Positions 24,427 through 33,711 are shown, counted from the first letter of the stretch. The stretch is DNA of 64,000 nt from Tubulanus polymorphus (GCF_964204645.1 NC_134028.1:16543263-16607262), one strand, 5' to 3'. Notes: generated from the letters alone by a model not told the origin. A program made the numbers and translations.

Positions 24427-25345
24427 AATCTTATTTTCAATGACTTTATCATTTGACTTATTTGGTATGATAGGTTTATTGTCATCGGAATCATTATTGT
24501 TATAATCAGATTTATACTTATATTTATATATTACACCGGATAATATAATAACTGTTACTAATCCAATTGTAATATATAATTTATAATTACTTCCAGGATT
24601 AGAAGAATTAGATGGATTATTATTTGAATTAATATCAGATAAAGTCCAAATTCTCCAAATTTAACTCTCGACTTCCAAATCTATTAATCGATTTAATTGA
24701 CATGAAGAACTTAGAAGAATACAACAAAGGATATTTCTGGATACTGAATGTTATAGACATATTTAGTCGATACGCATGGTCAATTCCAATCAAAAATAAA
24801 ACTGGAATAGAAGTTACAAATGCTTTTAAATCTATATTTAAAGAAGCTATTCCAGATAAGATACAATTTGATGAAGGTAAGGAATTTTATAACAAACATT
24901 TCAAAAAACTATTATCTGATAACGATGTAGATTATTTTTCAACACACTCAGATAAAAAAGTATCTATTATAGAAAGGTTTAATAAAACATTGAAAACTAG
25001 AATGTGAAAATATTTTACTGCTAATGAAACATATATTTATATCGATGAGTCTATAAATATATTAGATGATTTAGTGAAAGGTTATAATAATTCTAAACAT
25101 TCAAGTATTGGTATAATCTTATTTTCAATGACTATATCATTTGACTTATTTGGTATGATAGGTTTATTGTCATCGGAATCATTATTGTTATAATCAGATT
25201 TATACTTATATTTATATATTACACCGGATAATATAATAACTGTTACTAATCAAATTGTAATATATAATTTATAATTACTTCCAGGATTAGAAGAATTAGA
25301 TGGATTATTATTTGAATTAATATCAGATAAAGTCCAAATTCTCCA
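24427..25345. repeat. Insertion-associated duplications: inverted membrane-gene piece and repeated integrase core
   Basis: 24432-24643 is the reverse complement of about 23512-23730 (membrane protein gene). It is followed by 'aattctccaaatttaactctcgac', and then 24690-25115 repeats the integrase segment 24003-24428 nearly base for base, again followed by the same inverted piece and the same 'aattctcc...' word (25338). The second integrase copy has a stop at 25005. The whole 0.7-kb unit is thus present twice in tandem, just before the Penelope-like ORF. Confidence 0.8.
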
Positions 25346-25494
25346 AATTTAACTCTCGACTTCCAAATCTTCCTTATGCTTATGGTCTTCCAAAAATTCA
25401 TAAACCCAATTCACCGTTAAGACCGATCATTTCTAATATCAATTCTCCATCATATCGGCTCTCCAAATATCTGGCTAAAGTACTCTCCCCGGCT

Positions 25495-26799
25495 TTGGGT
25501 ACTTTTTCTGATTCTCACATTCGTCACAATATGGATCTTTTAGACAAACTCAAAAATCTCAAACCTAATGGACAGAAATTTATATCTTTCGACGCTGTTT
25601 CCTTGTTCACTAATAAACCATTGGAACCAACTCTCAATTTCTTAAGAAGAAAACTCCCGGACTCCAATCTTGATCTCCCAATTCCTGTAGAATGTTTACT
25701 TGAACTTTTGGAACTCTGTACTACCAATTTATATTTCCGATTCCAAGACAAATTCTATGAACAAATTTTCGGTTTCGCTATGGGTAACCCATTATCCCCG
25801 ATTTTGGCTAATCTTTTCCTTGAACACTTTGAATCCGAAATTCTCCCTAAGTACGCTGGCTCTAAACCTAACTTTTGGATTAGATATGTTGATGACATTC
25901 TGAGCTTAGTTTCTGATAATTTTGATCTTTCCTCTTTTATCGACTTCATCAACTCCCAATATCCATCTTTGAAATTCACTTTTGAATGGGAACAAAATGA
26001 CCAAATTCCGTTTTTAGATGTTCTAATTCACTATAAATTTTCTCATTTGATTTTCTCAGTCTACCGTAAACCGATCAACGCCGAGGCATACCTTCACTTC
26101 TTTTCGTTTACTGCCAAATCAATCAAAATCGGTCTCGCTCAAGGCCTCTTTCTCCGTGCACTGCGGATCTGCGATGAAACCTTCCTTTCGGCTGAATTTG
26201 ACCATATATCCAACTCTCTTAGAAAATCGGCTTACCCTGATCACATTTTGAAAATTGCCATTTCTAAGGCTAAACGTACTTTCTTCAATTCTAAACCTCC
26301 AGAAAATAAAAAACACATTTCAGAGTTCATTGTAGTTCCGTATGTACCTGTTTTGGAAAATTTTCGTCACTCTCTCCCTTTATTGGATAAACAAATCATT
26401 TTCACGTATGAAAACAAAATTAGTAAGACTTTGGTTAAAAACAATCAATCTAAACCTTTGGACTGCGGAGTTTACAAAATTCCTTGTTTTGGCTGTGATG
26501 AAATTTACTTTGGAGAAACTGGTCGTGCTTTAAAAACTCGAATTTCGGAACACAAAAAGGATATGATAAATCAAAAACCGGCTAGTGGCGTAGCCAATCA
26601 CGTTTGGAACACTGGTCATCGTTTTAATTTTGATAAAGCCGAAATTATTTATACTTCCAGCAATTACACTAAACGCCACATAGTTGAGTCTGCCCTAATT
26701 ACTCGTCACTCAGATATTAGTACCAATTTAAATAATGGCTTTTCTCCGCATAATTCCTTTCTTTCTAAGTATATTACTTCATGCCTTGCCAAACACTAA
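25495..26799 (+). CDS. Reverse transcriptase / GIY-YIG endonuclease of the Penelope-like element
   Basis: 434 codons from the first ATG; homology starts about 44 codons upstream in the same frame, so the real N-terminus is lost by truncation. RT motifs: FISFDAVSLFTN (residues 29-40), FAMGNPLSPILANLFLE (94-110) and the catalytic YVDD at 131-134. The C-terminal GIY-YIG nuclease starts at about residue 324 (GVYKIPC...IYFGETGRALKTRISEHK), with the CxxC-like cysteines seen in this family. No internal stop. The N-terminal part of the RT is missing, so activity is doubtful although the two catalytic centres remain. Confidence 0.9.
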   Translation: MGTFSDSHIRHNMDLLDKLKNLKPNGQKFISFDAVSLFTNKPLEPTLNFLRRKLPDSNLDLPIPVECLLELLELCTTNLYFRFQDKFYEQIFGFAMGNPLSPILANLFLEHFESEILPKYAGSKPNFWIRYVDDILSLVSDNFDLSSFIDFINSQYPSLKFTFEWEQNDQIPFLDVLIHYKFSHLIFSVYRKPINAEAYLHFFSFTAKSIKIGLAQGLFLRALRICDETFLSAEFDHISNSLRKSAYPDHILKIAISKAKRTFFNSKPPENKKHISEFIVVPYVPVLENFRHSLPLLDKQIIFTYENKISKTLVKNNQSKPLDCGVYKIPCFGCDEIYFGETGRALKTRISEHKKDMINQKPASGVANHVWNTGHRFNFDKAEIIYTSSNYTKRHIVESALITRHSDISTNLNNGFSPHNSFLSKYITSCLAKH

Positions 26800-26873
26800 T
26801 TATTTACTCACTCACCAATTTGCTCAATTAACCTGTCCTCCTCTGTATATATACCCCTGTTTTAAGTCTATTT

Positions 26874-26918
26874 CTCACACCTGACGATGATCTCTAGGGT
26901 GAGATCGAAACGTCGTGT
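26874..26918 (+). ncRNA. Minimal hammerhead ribozyme-like motif in the Penelope-like element
   Basis: Core CTGACGA at 26881-26887 fits CUGANGA. A 6-bp stem GATCTC/GAGATC (26889-26894, 26901-26906) with a 6-nt loop is followed by GAAA (26907-26910). ACGTC then gives a two-pair stem III without loop and a cleavage site after C26914; ACAC (26877-26880) pairs with GTGT (26915-26918) as stem I. Such very short stem III forms are known from Penelope-like elements and are thought to work as dimers. One extra U (26888) lies between core and stem II. Activity is untested. Confidence 0.6.
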
Positions 26919-27435
26919 CTTTTAAATATTTTAGATTTAATAAATAAATTCTTGTTTTTAAATTCTTTTAATCTGTAAATAGTGGGATTTTATCTTATTG
27001 GTATGAAACCTATACAAGCTAGAAAAGAAGATAATTCGGAAATAGTTTGGAATAATTTATATGGTGTGTTTGTAACATATGATTTTGGAGAACCTAAATT
27101 CAAAATTGGACAACACGTTAGAATATCTAAATATAGAAAAACATTTTATAAAGGTTATACCCCTAATTTTACCGAAGAAATATTCAAGATTAAAAAGACA
27201 ATATTAACTAAACCATTTGTTTATAAATTAGAAGATCTAAAAGATGAAGAAATATTAGGTTATTTCTATGAACAAGAATTATCACTTGTACCAAATCCAG
27301 ATGAAATAGAATACAAAATAGAAAAAGTATTGAAAACAAAAACTCTTAAAGGAAAAAAGTATTCTTTGGTGAAATATAAAGGATACGATGATAAATTTAA
27401 TGAATGGATTTTATCTAGTAAAATTAAAAGAATAA

Positions 27436-28047
27436 ATGAATAAAGATTTATTAATATTTGAACCGCATAATATGTTAGTTACTGGTGTAACCAATTGTGG
27501 TAAAACACATTTCATATTAGATTTGTTAGAAACTATTTATAAGAATCATTTTGATAATATAATATTATTTTGTCCTACTTATGAAATGAATAAAACATAT
27601 AATAGAGATATAGTTAAGATGAAAAAAGTTATTATATTAGATCCTAAAACAGTAAAAGAAAATTTAGATAATTGTATTAAAATAGCAATTGATACTTAAT
27701 AAGGATCAAATACATTATTCATTATAGATGATTGCGCAAATTTACATGATTCAAAAGTGAGAGAAAGTGAGTTATGTTATTTAGCTTTCTCTGGGAGACA
27801 TTTCGGGATAACAACATGGGTTTTAAATCAAAAATATAATTCAATTGTTAAAGACTTTAGGGAGAATATAAGATTTCTAGTTTTATTTTATAACAAAGAT
27901 AGAAAATCTATGCAACAATCATTGGAAGAAAATCAAATTATACCTACTGAATTACATGATGAATATATGAATAAATTAAAGAATAATAAAGGTTCAAAAT
28001 TATTACTGAGACTACATTTTCCCTATGAATATAAGTTTATAAAATAA
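27436..28047 (+). pseudogene. A32/FtsK-like packaging ATPase, two in-frame stops
   Basis: Predicted motor that packages element DNA into capsids. Walker A is GVTNCGKTHF (residues 15-24) near the N-terminus; Walker B is TLFIIDD at about residue 95, followed by FSGRHFGITTWVLNQKYNS, typical of the A32-like family of Polintons, virophages and large DNA viruses. TAA TAA at 27697-27702 sits between the two Walker motifs, with the frame otherwise open to 28047. The outer homologue has sense codons there. It overlaps the integrase end by 8 bases at AATAAATGAA. About 203 codons in total, the normal size for the family. Confidence 0.88.
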
Positions 28048-28055
28048 CTATTTAT

Positions 28056-28160
28056 ATATCTATGTATTAGATACCCTATTAGATACCCTAATACCTGATA
28101 CCCTATTAGATACCCTAATACCTGATACCCTAATACCTGATACCCTATTCGATACCTTAA
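28056..28160. repeat. Iterated TATTAGATAC-type repeats between convergent gene blocks
   Basis: Alternating copies of 'ataccctattag' and 'ataccctaatacctg' fill this stretch, 3' of ATPase. The word TATTAGATACC recurs. A related array (GTATCTAATAC units, its inverse) is found at the same place in the outer element, 44318-44362. 28161-28337 holds only A+T-rich non-coding sequence up to the end of the convergent zinc-finger gene. Confidence 0.75.
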
Positions 28161-28337
28161 ATACTTAAAACCCCCTTTTTTATTTACTATTATTTTATAC
28201 AATTTTCAACCTTTATTATTATTTGAGTGTTAGATAATCAATTTCTGAATCACTTTCACTATCAGACCCCCCTAACAATTTATTCAAATTCTCTACCGTA
28301 TCTTCTTCTAATTCTTTATTATTTTTATACTTATTCT

Positions 28338-29087
28338 TCACCTTTTTACCGAATCATCAATAGTTGTTTCATTGTTATGCTTATTCATCCAATCAAATTT
28401 ATCTTTATTATCAATGCGCTTTCCTGTATTTTCATTATTATCTTTATTAGTGTTTGCTCCTAATATTTCATTTACAGTGTTTGATCCTAATATTTCATTA
28501 GCATCGGTTAAATCTAATTCATCTTTATTAGGTGTTGCTAATAAAAAATCTTCATATAATTCTTTACCATTTACTTTTTTATTTGAAACAAATTTTGTAA
28601 CATATCTAAATGGGTGTTCTATAAATTCTCTTAAACCAACACGATCTATTACATTAGTAATATGTGAATTTGTATTCATATGTTTATTCCAATTTGATGG
28701 AGCGTTTGAAAATTCACCTTTACAATAATCACAATAATTTCTATTTTCACTAACATTTAATATTATTGCATTATTATATGTAGAAGGTATTACATTATTA
28801 GATGTAGAAGGTATTACATTATTAGATGTAGAAGGTATTACATTATTAGATGTAGTAGGTATTACATTATTAGATGTAGAAGGTATTACATTATTATCAA
28901 TTACATTACTTAAATTATCAACAACACTACTTTTATTATTATCGATTTCTATTAGTTTAGTTTTATAAATTTTGAAAATAGGATCAAATATCAAAGCTAT
29001 ATTACAAGGTATTACATAATATAAACCATCATTATTTTCATGTGTATCGATGTATGGAATATGTTTTAATACTTCACCTCCTTCCAT
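28338..29087 (-). CDS. Zinc-finger protein with NVIPSTSN repeats
   Basis: 249 residues, starting MEGGEVLKHIPYI. Residues about 75-115 contain five tandem copies of an 8-residue unit (N-V-I-P-S-T-S-N, coded by 24-bp repeats at 28783-28905). A C2H2-like finger follows (NYCDYCKGEFSNAPSNWNKH, with a second His downstream), then an acidic, Asn-rich tail. The outer homologue shares the start and finger but has other repeats, so the linker evolves by repeat change. It is the last gene of the minus-strand structural block. Function unknown; nucleic-acid binding is a guess from the finger. Confidence 0.7.
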   Translation of the reverse strand: MEGGEVLKHIPYIDTHENNDGLYYVIPCNIALIFDPIFKIYKTKLIEIDNNKSSVVDNLSNVIDNNVIPSTSNNVIPTTSNNVIPSTSNNVIPSTSNNVIPSTYNNAIILNVSENRNYCDYCKGEFSNAPSNWNKHMNTNSHITNVIDRVGLREFIEHPFRYVTKFVSNKKVNGKELYEDFLLATPNKDELDLTDANEILGSNTVNEILGANTNKDNNENTGKRIDNKDKFDWMNKHNNETTIDDSVKR

Positions 29088-29119
29088 TTAATATAAGATT
29101 TTTTATTAAAGTTAAAATT

Positions 29120-30367
29120 TTAATACATAACACTATCTAATTGTGAATTTACAATATTTAATTGCGCGTCAGATATAATATAAATGTGCATTTTGAAATT
29201 TAGACTTCCTTTTTTCTTTTTCATGAATAATTGTATTCCATCTTTAGTGTTCTGTAATTTTTTTCCAGAACCATGTAATGAATTATCCTCTGTTGTTCTA
29301 AAATCTAACCATAATGCATATTTATTACCGGTATAATAATCAATTTGATTAATATTACAATTTTCAGATGATTTTACTTTTTCATTCATAAAATGTTTTC
29401 TAATTTCTGGCCATTGATCTATCATTCTCATTCCTTGACAAAATATTTTATTTTCTATTCCTTTGATAGTTATTTCTACTTTTGTTATTTCAGGATTATA
29501 ATACTTATCGACCTGTATTGCGCCATTAGAATATGTTGCAATGGTAAGAAATATTAATATACCTTTAATAGATCTTCTTGGGAAGTTAATATTCTCATTA
29601 ATAATTTCATCATTTGCATTAATAGTTACGGTTTTAAATTTATCAATATAATCATATAATAATGAAAATCCTTGATTGTATTGAGTTTGAATTATGCTTG
29701 AAATATTTTCATTAGTTACTGTGTCATATTCTAAACATATATTCGATAATTTATAACTCAAATCTTTAACAACGCTAGATAATACAATTTCATTTACAGG
29801 AGCAAAAGTTATTTCGAATATAACGTCTTCTTGAATTGCGTATTTATATAAAGGTGCATTATTATTTATCAATTCAAAGTCTAATGGAATTTTATATTTG
29901 CTTCCATAAATCTTTTTTATCAAATTATCTGCGGTACGAGTTACTATTGCGTCATTAGCTCCTGATCTTAATTTATTATGGTTTTCCGATTGAATGCCCT
30001 GAAATATCATATTATTTCTATTTTCTTTAGTTAACCATAAATCTTTATAATGCATAAATAAATTATAATCATCTAATGAGAAAACTGTTTCTGGACCAAT
30101 CTTTATTGTTAACTTTTTAATCAAATATCTTCCAACATTATCAACAACATAATTGTTATCATGGCCAGTTACTTTTATATCAGCTGATAAATAAATACTA
30201 TTTGGAACATAAAAAGTATTTTGTGTTAATCTCGGATTTCTAACATATAAAGTTTCATCAGGATTAATATTAGAAGGGTTATGAGTAATTATATGATGTG
30301 ATCTTTCTGCTTTAATAGCATTAGATATTCTATGATTCTTAGAAGGATTGATATAACTCCCACTCAT
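29120..30367 (-). CDS. Major-capsid-like protein
   Basis: 415 residues, fully open. The sequence (VGRYLIKKLTIKIGPETVFS, then DDYNLFMHYKDLWLTKENRN, and a C-terminal KYALWLDFRTTEDNSLHGSG) belongs to a family widespread in invertebrate genomes beside Polinton-type genes. I regard it as the major capsid protein of this lineage, presumably of double-jelly-roll type; that fold is inferred, not seen. The length is below the roughly 500-600 residues usual for Polinton hexon-like proteins. Beta-rich character, long spacing of hydrophobic segments and lack of membrane spans agree with a shell protein. It is the gene into which, in the outer copy, the whole inner element was inserted. It starts at AAATAAATG after AATTTTTTT. 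Confidence 0.62.
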   Translation of the reverse strand: MSGSYINPSKNHRISNAIKAERSHHIITHNPSNINPDETLYVRNPRLTQNTFYVPNSIYLSADIKVTGHDNNYVVDNVGRYLIKKLTIKIGPETVFSLDDYNLFMHYKDLWLTKENRNNMIFQGIQSENHNKLRSGANDAIVTRTADNLIKKIYGSKYKIPLDFELINNNAPLYKYAIQEDVIFEITFAPVNEIVLSSVVKDLSYKLSNICLEYDTVTNENISSIIQTQYNQGFSLLYDYIDKFKTVTINANDEIINENINFPRRSIKGILIFLTIATYSNGAIQVDKYYNPEITKVEITIKGIENKIFCQGMRMIDQWPEIRKHFMNEKVKSSENCNINQIDYYTGNKYALWLDFRTTEDNSLHGSGKKLQNTKDGIQLFMKKKKGSLNFKMHIYIISDAQLNIVNSQLDSVMY

Positions 30368-30387
30368 TTATTTAACAAAAAAATTAA
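30368..30387 (-). promoter_or_regulatory. AATTTTTTT...TAAATG gene-start signal of the capsid-like gene
   Basis: The 20-base gap between the preceding stop and the capsid-like ATG reads AATTTTTTTGTTAAATAA before ATG. The same layout precedes most genes of this block in both element copies. Confidence 0.55.
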
Positions 30388-31838
30388 TTATTTATTTTTA
30401 ATCATGTTTACTAACCCAAAAATAATAGCACTTACAACTGTAATTAAAAATAAAATAATATGTTCAGCAGCAAAGTTAATAATGTTTCCTGCAGATTTCA
30501 ATAGAAAACCAACAATTGATGCAATAATTCCTGGTAAAGCTGCAGCAGATTTCTTTGATAGTTCCCATAAATATTTTGCTAATTTCTTTAAACCATCCTT
30601 AACTTTATCTTGTATTGAATTATTATCTGGGGGTTTATCTGGTTTATTGGGAGTAGGGAGTAGATTTTAAAGCATTTGATATTGCTAAACCAATTGTTGT
30701 AAATAACATAGTTACAGCTGTTAGAATTGAAAGAATTGTTATTCCTTCAAACTTAAATAATAATTTTTATTCTATCTTTCAATGATATTCTAGAATCTGG
30801 TTTTATTAGATATCTTTTAAAAACATCTTTTAATCTATTAATATTATAATCATATGATTTTAATAATAATTTAATTTCTTCGTTTTGTAATTCTATGTTA
30901 TATTCTAAATCATCTTTTTCTTTTCTAAACGTAATTCTTTTTGCCTATATTCTATTTCATCAAGTAATTGATGATCTAAATCAGACTTTAATTGTTCTAT
31001 TTCTTTATTTTTATCAGTCAATTCTTTTTCTAAAGTTCTAATTTTTAAATCTCTTATTTCTTTTTCATGCGCAATTTTATCAGATGCATGTCTTATACTT
31101 TCAATTTCTCTTATTGCTTTACCAGAAAATATATCTAAATCCTCTAATTCTTGTTTTGTTGCATCAAGTAATCCCTTCGGTAAAAGTTTTTCAGTTTGAA
31201 CTTCTCTTGAATTAGGTCTACTAGTTTTGGAAGTTTTATTCTGTTCAGAAGTTGTTTCCGGTTCTAAATTATTATCGATTGTTTCAAATAAGTCATTAAT
31301 TCTTTGTTTAAATACTCTTTTATTTTGATTTATTTCTTCTTGTGTTACATCTTCTATTTCATTACTATTATAACTTATTCTTTTAATTCTATCTGGCTCT
31401 AATTTTTCCAAAGTTGATCCTGCTAATATTTTGTTTATTTTTATAAGAGATGTTAATATAATAATCATCTTTCAATTTATAATAATATTCACCATCTAAA
31501 GATTTTAATTCTTGTACTAAAAGTCTAGCGCCTCTATCATTTATATTATATCCAGATTCTTTAAATACATGTTGAAAATCATACATAAATTCAATATTTT
31601 CTAAATTTTGTCTTACTAAACCTTGATTTTCATTTTCAGGATTTATTCTCGATCTAGTTCTTCTATCAAATTCATCTGTTGATTGGCCTTTAGAACCACT
31701 ATCTGCTAAATTAGAATTATATGCTGATTCATCATCATTATCAAAATTAGTTTCTGCATCATTATAATCATCATCAATATATCCTTCATTATTATTTCCC
31801 ATGTCATCCAATGGAATATCTTCTCCACCTTCTGCCAT
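30388..31838 (-). pseudogene. Coiled-coil protein with C-terminal membrane segments, frameshifted
   Basis: It starts MAEGGEDIPLDDMGNNN with a very acidic N-terminal domain (149 codons to about 31389). A frameshift near 31400-31460 leads to a second open stretch ending at 30905 with a long coiled coil (EIRDLKIRTLEKELTDKNKE). Further frame changes near 30900 and 30655 precede a C-terminal part with hydrophobic stretches matching the outer copy. The intact protein would be about 480 residues. The outer homologue has breaks at other positions, so the lesions arose separately. A membrane-anchored fibre, scaffold or entry role is possible, but nothing in the sequence decides it. Confidence 0.6.
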
Positions 31839-31851
31839 TTACATAAAAAAA
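31839..31851 (-). promoter_or_regulatory. T-run and TAAATG start signal of the coiled-coil gene
   Basis: Only 13 bases separate it from the preceding stop; reading minus, AATTTTTTTATGTAAATG. Confidence 0.5.
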
Positions 31852-33240
31852 TTAAAATTCAAAATATAATATTCCTCCGATTACAATTCCTATACAAGTT
31901 ATAGATAATTTAGTATTTTCATGGGATTTATTATCATCATTTATTTTAATTATTTCATGTTGAATATTATCAGTTTTTATATTTTCTGATGTATTATAAT
32001 CTTTTATTTTAGAATCATTATTTAATTTAATATCATTAGTTTTAGTTTCTGTTGATTGAATATGTTTTTTATTTTTTTCACCTTCCATTAATTTTGGAGC
32101 AGTAATAATCTTTTTATTTGTATCATTTAAACCAAATGAATTATTCATTGTTGCAGTTTTAATTAGATTATTATAACCAATTATATTTCCCATCTTTAAT
32201 ACTAAATCATTAGAAATAATTAATAGATTAGGGCCTATACAATAATTTAATCTAATATGTGATTTATCTAAAAAATTTTGATATCTTACAATGTTTTCTG
32301 GAATCGATCTATTTTTATCATTATGAATTGAATCTTCAAATAATACTTTAAATTGTTTTTGTGTATCGAATGATGTATTTAAATTTCCAATTATTGGGGA
32401 TCTTGTTTCAACTTGTGCACCTAAAATACATATCAAATAAGTTCTAATAGATTGATTTATTCTTTGTAGACCTGATTTTGTAAAACCTTCATTATTTTCT
32501 AAAATAAAATAAACCCAACCATTATTGTTTTCTTGTTTTAAATTATCATAAAATGTCGGTAATTTATTGAAATTTAATGTTTCTAAATCCTTAGTTTCTA
32601 TTTTACCATAACCTAATTTATTACTATAGATATTATACAAACTATTAGATGGTATGGGAAGTGCACAATATTCTGCAATCTTTTTAGGGCAAGGAAGTGA
32701 TCTTATTGTTCCAATTTTTGTTCTAAAATCAGAATTATTTATATCTATATTAAATTCATTACAAATTTTATAAAACTTTGATAAATTAATATTATTATCT
32801 AATTCTTTAAAATACCTAGATTCTGGTAAAGCGCACTCTAATTCATTTAATATTATTCTGATTTGAAAGTATGTATGAAATCTATATAAACTTTGAATTA
32901 ATTTATATTTAGACTTATTCAAATGATCATTCCACTTAATTCCACAAACTGTTGTTGCACAATAAACAGCAAAATTTAATTGGTTCTGCCAATACTTCAT
33001 ATTAGATTTTAATAACCATGGTTTTTCATCTTTCAATTTTTTAAAATCAATTAAATATACATGAAATATATTTTCCATCTTTGCATTCAAATTATTATTT
33101 TCAGTAACATAAATTTCTAAATTAGTTAATGAATCTAAAACTTCATTTCTATATGTAATATCTTTATTAAAATCTATTGCTGGAATATTATATTTAATTG
33201 ATTTATTATATTGGAAAGCTTTTGGAAAACTATCTACCAT
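31852..33240 (-). CDS. 462-residue conserved protein with C-terminal membrane anchor
   Basis: Fully open. Residues about 85-100 read WQNQLNFAVYCATTVCGIKW, a motif I associate with an uncharacterised family beside capsid genes in invertebrate Polinton-like elements. The rest is mixed alpha/beta with no known catalytic motif, then a polar Lys/Asn-rich linker (380-440), and the protein ends in a hydrophobic anchor (SITCIGIVIGGILYFEF). The tail anchor and its location in the structural block suggest a virion membrane or entry-related protein, but this is inference. The outer copy is broken in at least six places. Confidence 0.7.
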   Translation of the reverse strand: MVDSFPKAFQYNKSIKYNIPAIDFNKDITYRNEVLDSLTNLEIYVTENNNLNAKMENIFHVYLIDFKKLKDEKPWLLKSNMKYWQNQLNFAVYCATTVCGIKWNDHLNKSKYKLIQSLYRFHTYFQIRIILNELECALPESRYFKELDNNINLSKFYKICNEFNIDINNSDFRTKIGTIRSLPCPKKIAEYCALPIPSNSLYNIYSNKLGYGKIETKDLETLNFNKLPTFYDNLKQENNNGWVYFILENNEGFTKSGLQRINQSIRTYLICILGAQVETRSPIIGNLNTSFDTQKQFKVLFEDSIHNDKNRSIPENIVRYQNFLDKSHIRLNYCIGPNLLIISNDLVLKMGNIIGYNNLIKTATMNNSFGLNDTNKKIITAPKLMEGEKNKKHIQSTETKTNDIKLNNDSKIKDYNTSENIKTDNIQHEIIKINDDNKSHENTKLSITCIGIVIGGILYFEF

Positions 33241-33256
33241 TTATATAATTAAAAAA
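33241..33256 (-). promoter_or_regulatory. AATTTTTT...TATAAATG start signal of the 462-residue gene
   Basis: Minus strand AATTTTTTAATTATATAAATG fills the 16-base gap and the stop of the preceding gene; the outer copy has TTTTTTTATAATATAAATG at 16891-16909. Confidence 0.55.
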
Positions 33257-33691
33257 TTAATAATTTATTAATTCTTTTAATAAATTATCTTGTTCTTCAA
33301 CTGTTATATGACCATTTAAACTTATTATATAATCTAGTGTATTCTTCAATTTATTAATCTCTTTTATATTAGTTTTCATTTTTTCTTTATTACTTTTTAT
33401 ATTTAATTTTGAACTTATACCAGTTAAAACACTTGATGATAATCCTAACAGACCAATTGATATAGCTAAAGGTGTTAATGGACTGAATATTGCTAAAAAT
33501 GTTATTACAGAACTAATTGTAACCGAACCACTAATCATGAGATAATATATAATTTTACTTTTTAAATACTTTTTCTTTTTTATCTTTAAGTCACTTTCAA
33601 ATTCTAATATTTGTTTTTCTAAATATGTTTTTAGTTTAGTTTTATTTATATCATGAGGAATAATATCAATATTATCAACTTTATCTTCCAT
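33257..33691 (-). CDS. 144-residue protein with central hydrophobic hairpin
   Basis: Charged helices flank a long hydrophobic region (residues about 48-92, with TFLAIFSPLTPLAISIGLL), long enough for two membrane passes. The flanks are Lys/Glu-rich and probably form coiled coils. Not recognised as a known family; the layout resembles small virion membrane proteins, which is only an analogy. It is open here and has one in-frame stop in the outer copy. Confidence 0.65.
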   Translation of the reverse strand: MEDKVDNIDIIPHDINKTKLKTYLEKQILEFESDLKIKKKKYLKSKIIYYLMISGSVTISSVITFLAIFSPLTPLAISIGLLGLSSSVLTGISSKLNIKSNKEKMKTNIKEINKLKNTLDYIISLNGHITVEEQDNLLKELINY

Positions 33692-33711
33692 TTATTTAGC
33701 AAAAAAAATTA
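33692..33711 (-). promoter_or_regulatory. AATTTTTTTT...AAATAAATG start signal of the 144-residue gene
   Basis: Minus strand AATTTTTTTTGCTAAATAAATG spans the gap between two genes. Confidence 0.55.

Larger units (their letters stand above)
25346..26998 (+). mobile_element. 5'-truncated Penelope-like element, EN(+) type
   Basis: Coding sequence is recognisable from about 25364 (LPYAYGLPKIHKPN) and runs to 26799, followed by a roughly 200-bp 3' region with a hammerhead-like motif and 'tgggatttt' near the end. Penelope-like elements combine a telomerase-related reverse transcriptase with a GIY-YIG nuclease and often leave tandem or inverted partial copies, which fits the rearranged 5' side. The codon use and base composition differ plainly from the A+T-rich Polinton genes. 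Confidence 0.88.
23762..27443 (+). pseudogene. Retroviral-type integrase with chromodomain, split by a Penelope-like insertion
   Basis: Enzyme that inserts element DNA into chromosomes. The 5' part (23762-24426) shows the rve catalytic core: D81 (WQADLID), D141 (QFDEGKEF) and E175 (IIERFNKTLK). The 3' part (26999-27443) has an SH3-like segment (FKIGQHVRISKYRKTFYKGY) and a C-terminal chromodomain (YSLVKYKGYDDKFNEW), as usual for Polinton integrases. Between them lie duplicated flank sequence and a Penelope-like element. 'Ttggtat' occurs on both sides (24420 and 26997 areas), as a target duplication would. The chromodomain part overlaps the ATPase start by 8 bases. The catalytic core is undamaged, but the frame cannot be read through the insertion. 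Confidence 0.88.

Noticed and set aside
24690-25115. A second integrase gene
   Set aside because: It is a nearly exact duplicate of 24003-24428 with a stop, part of the insertion-associated rearrangement.
28372-28728. 118-codon plus-strand frame
   Set aside because: Antisense shadow of the zinc-finger gene, which is conserved in the outer copy.
30332-30670. 112-codon plus-strand frame
   Set aside because: Antisense to the C-terminal hydrophobic part of the coiled-coil gene, whose identity is fixed by the outer homologue.
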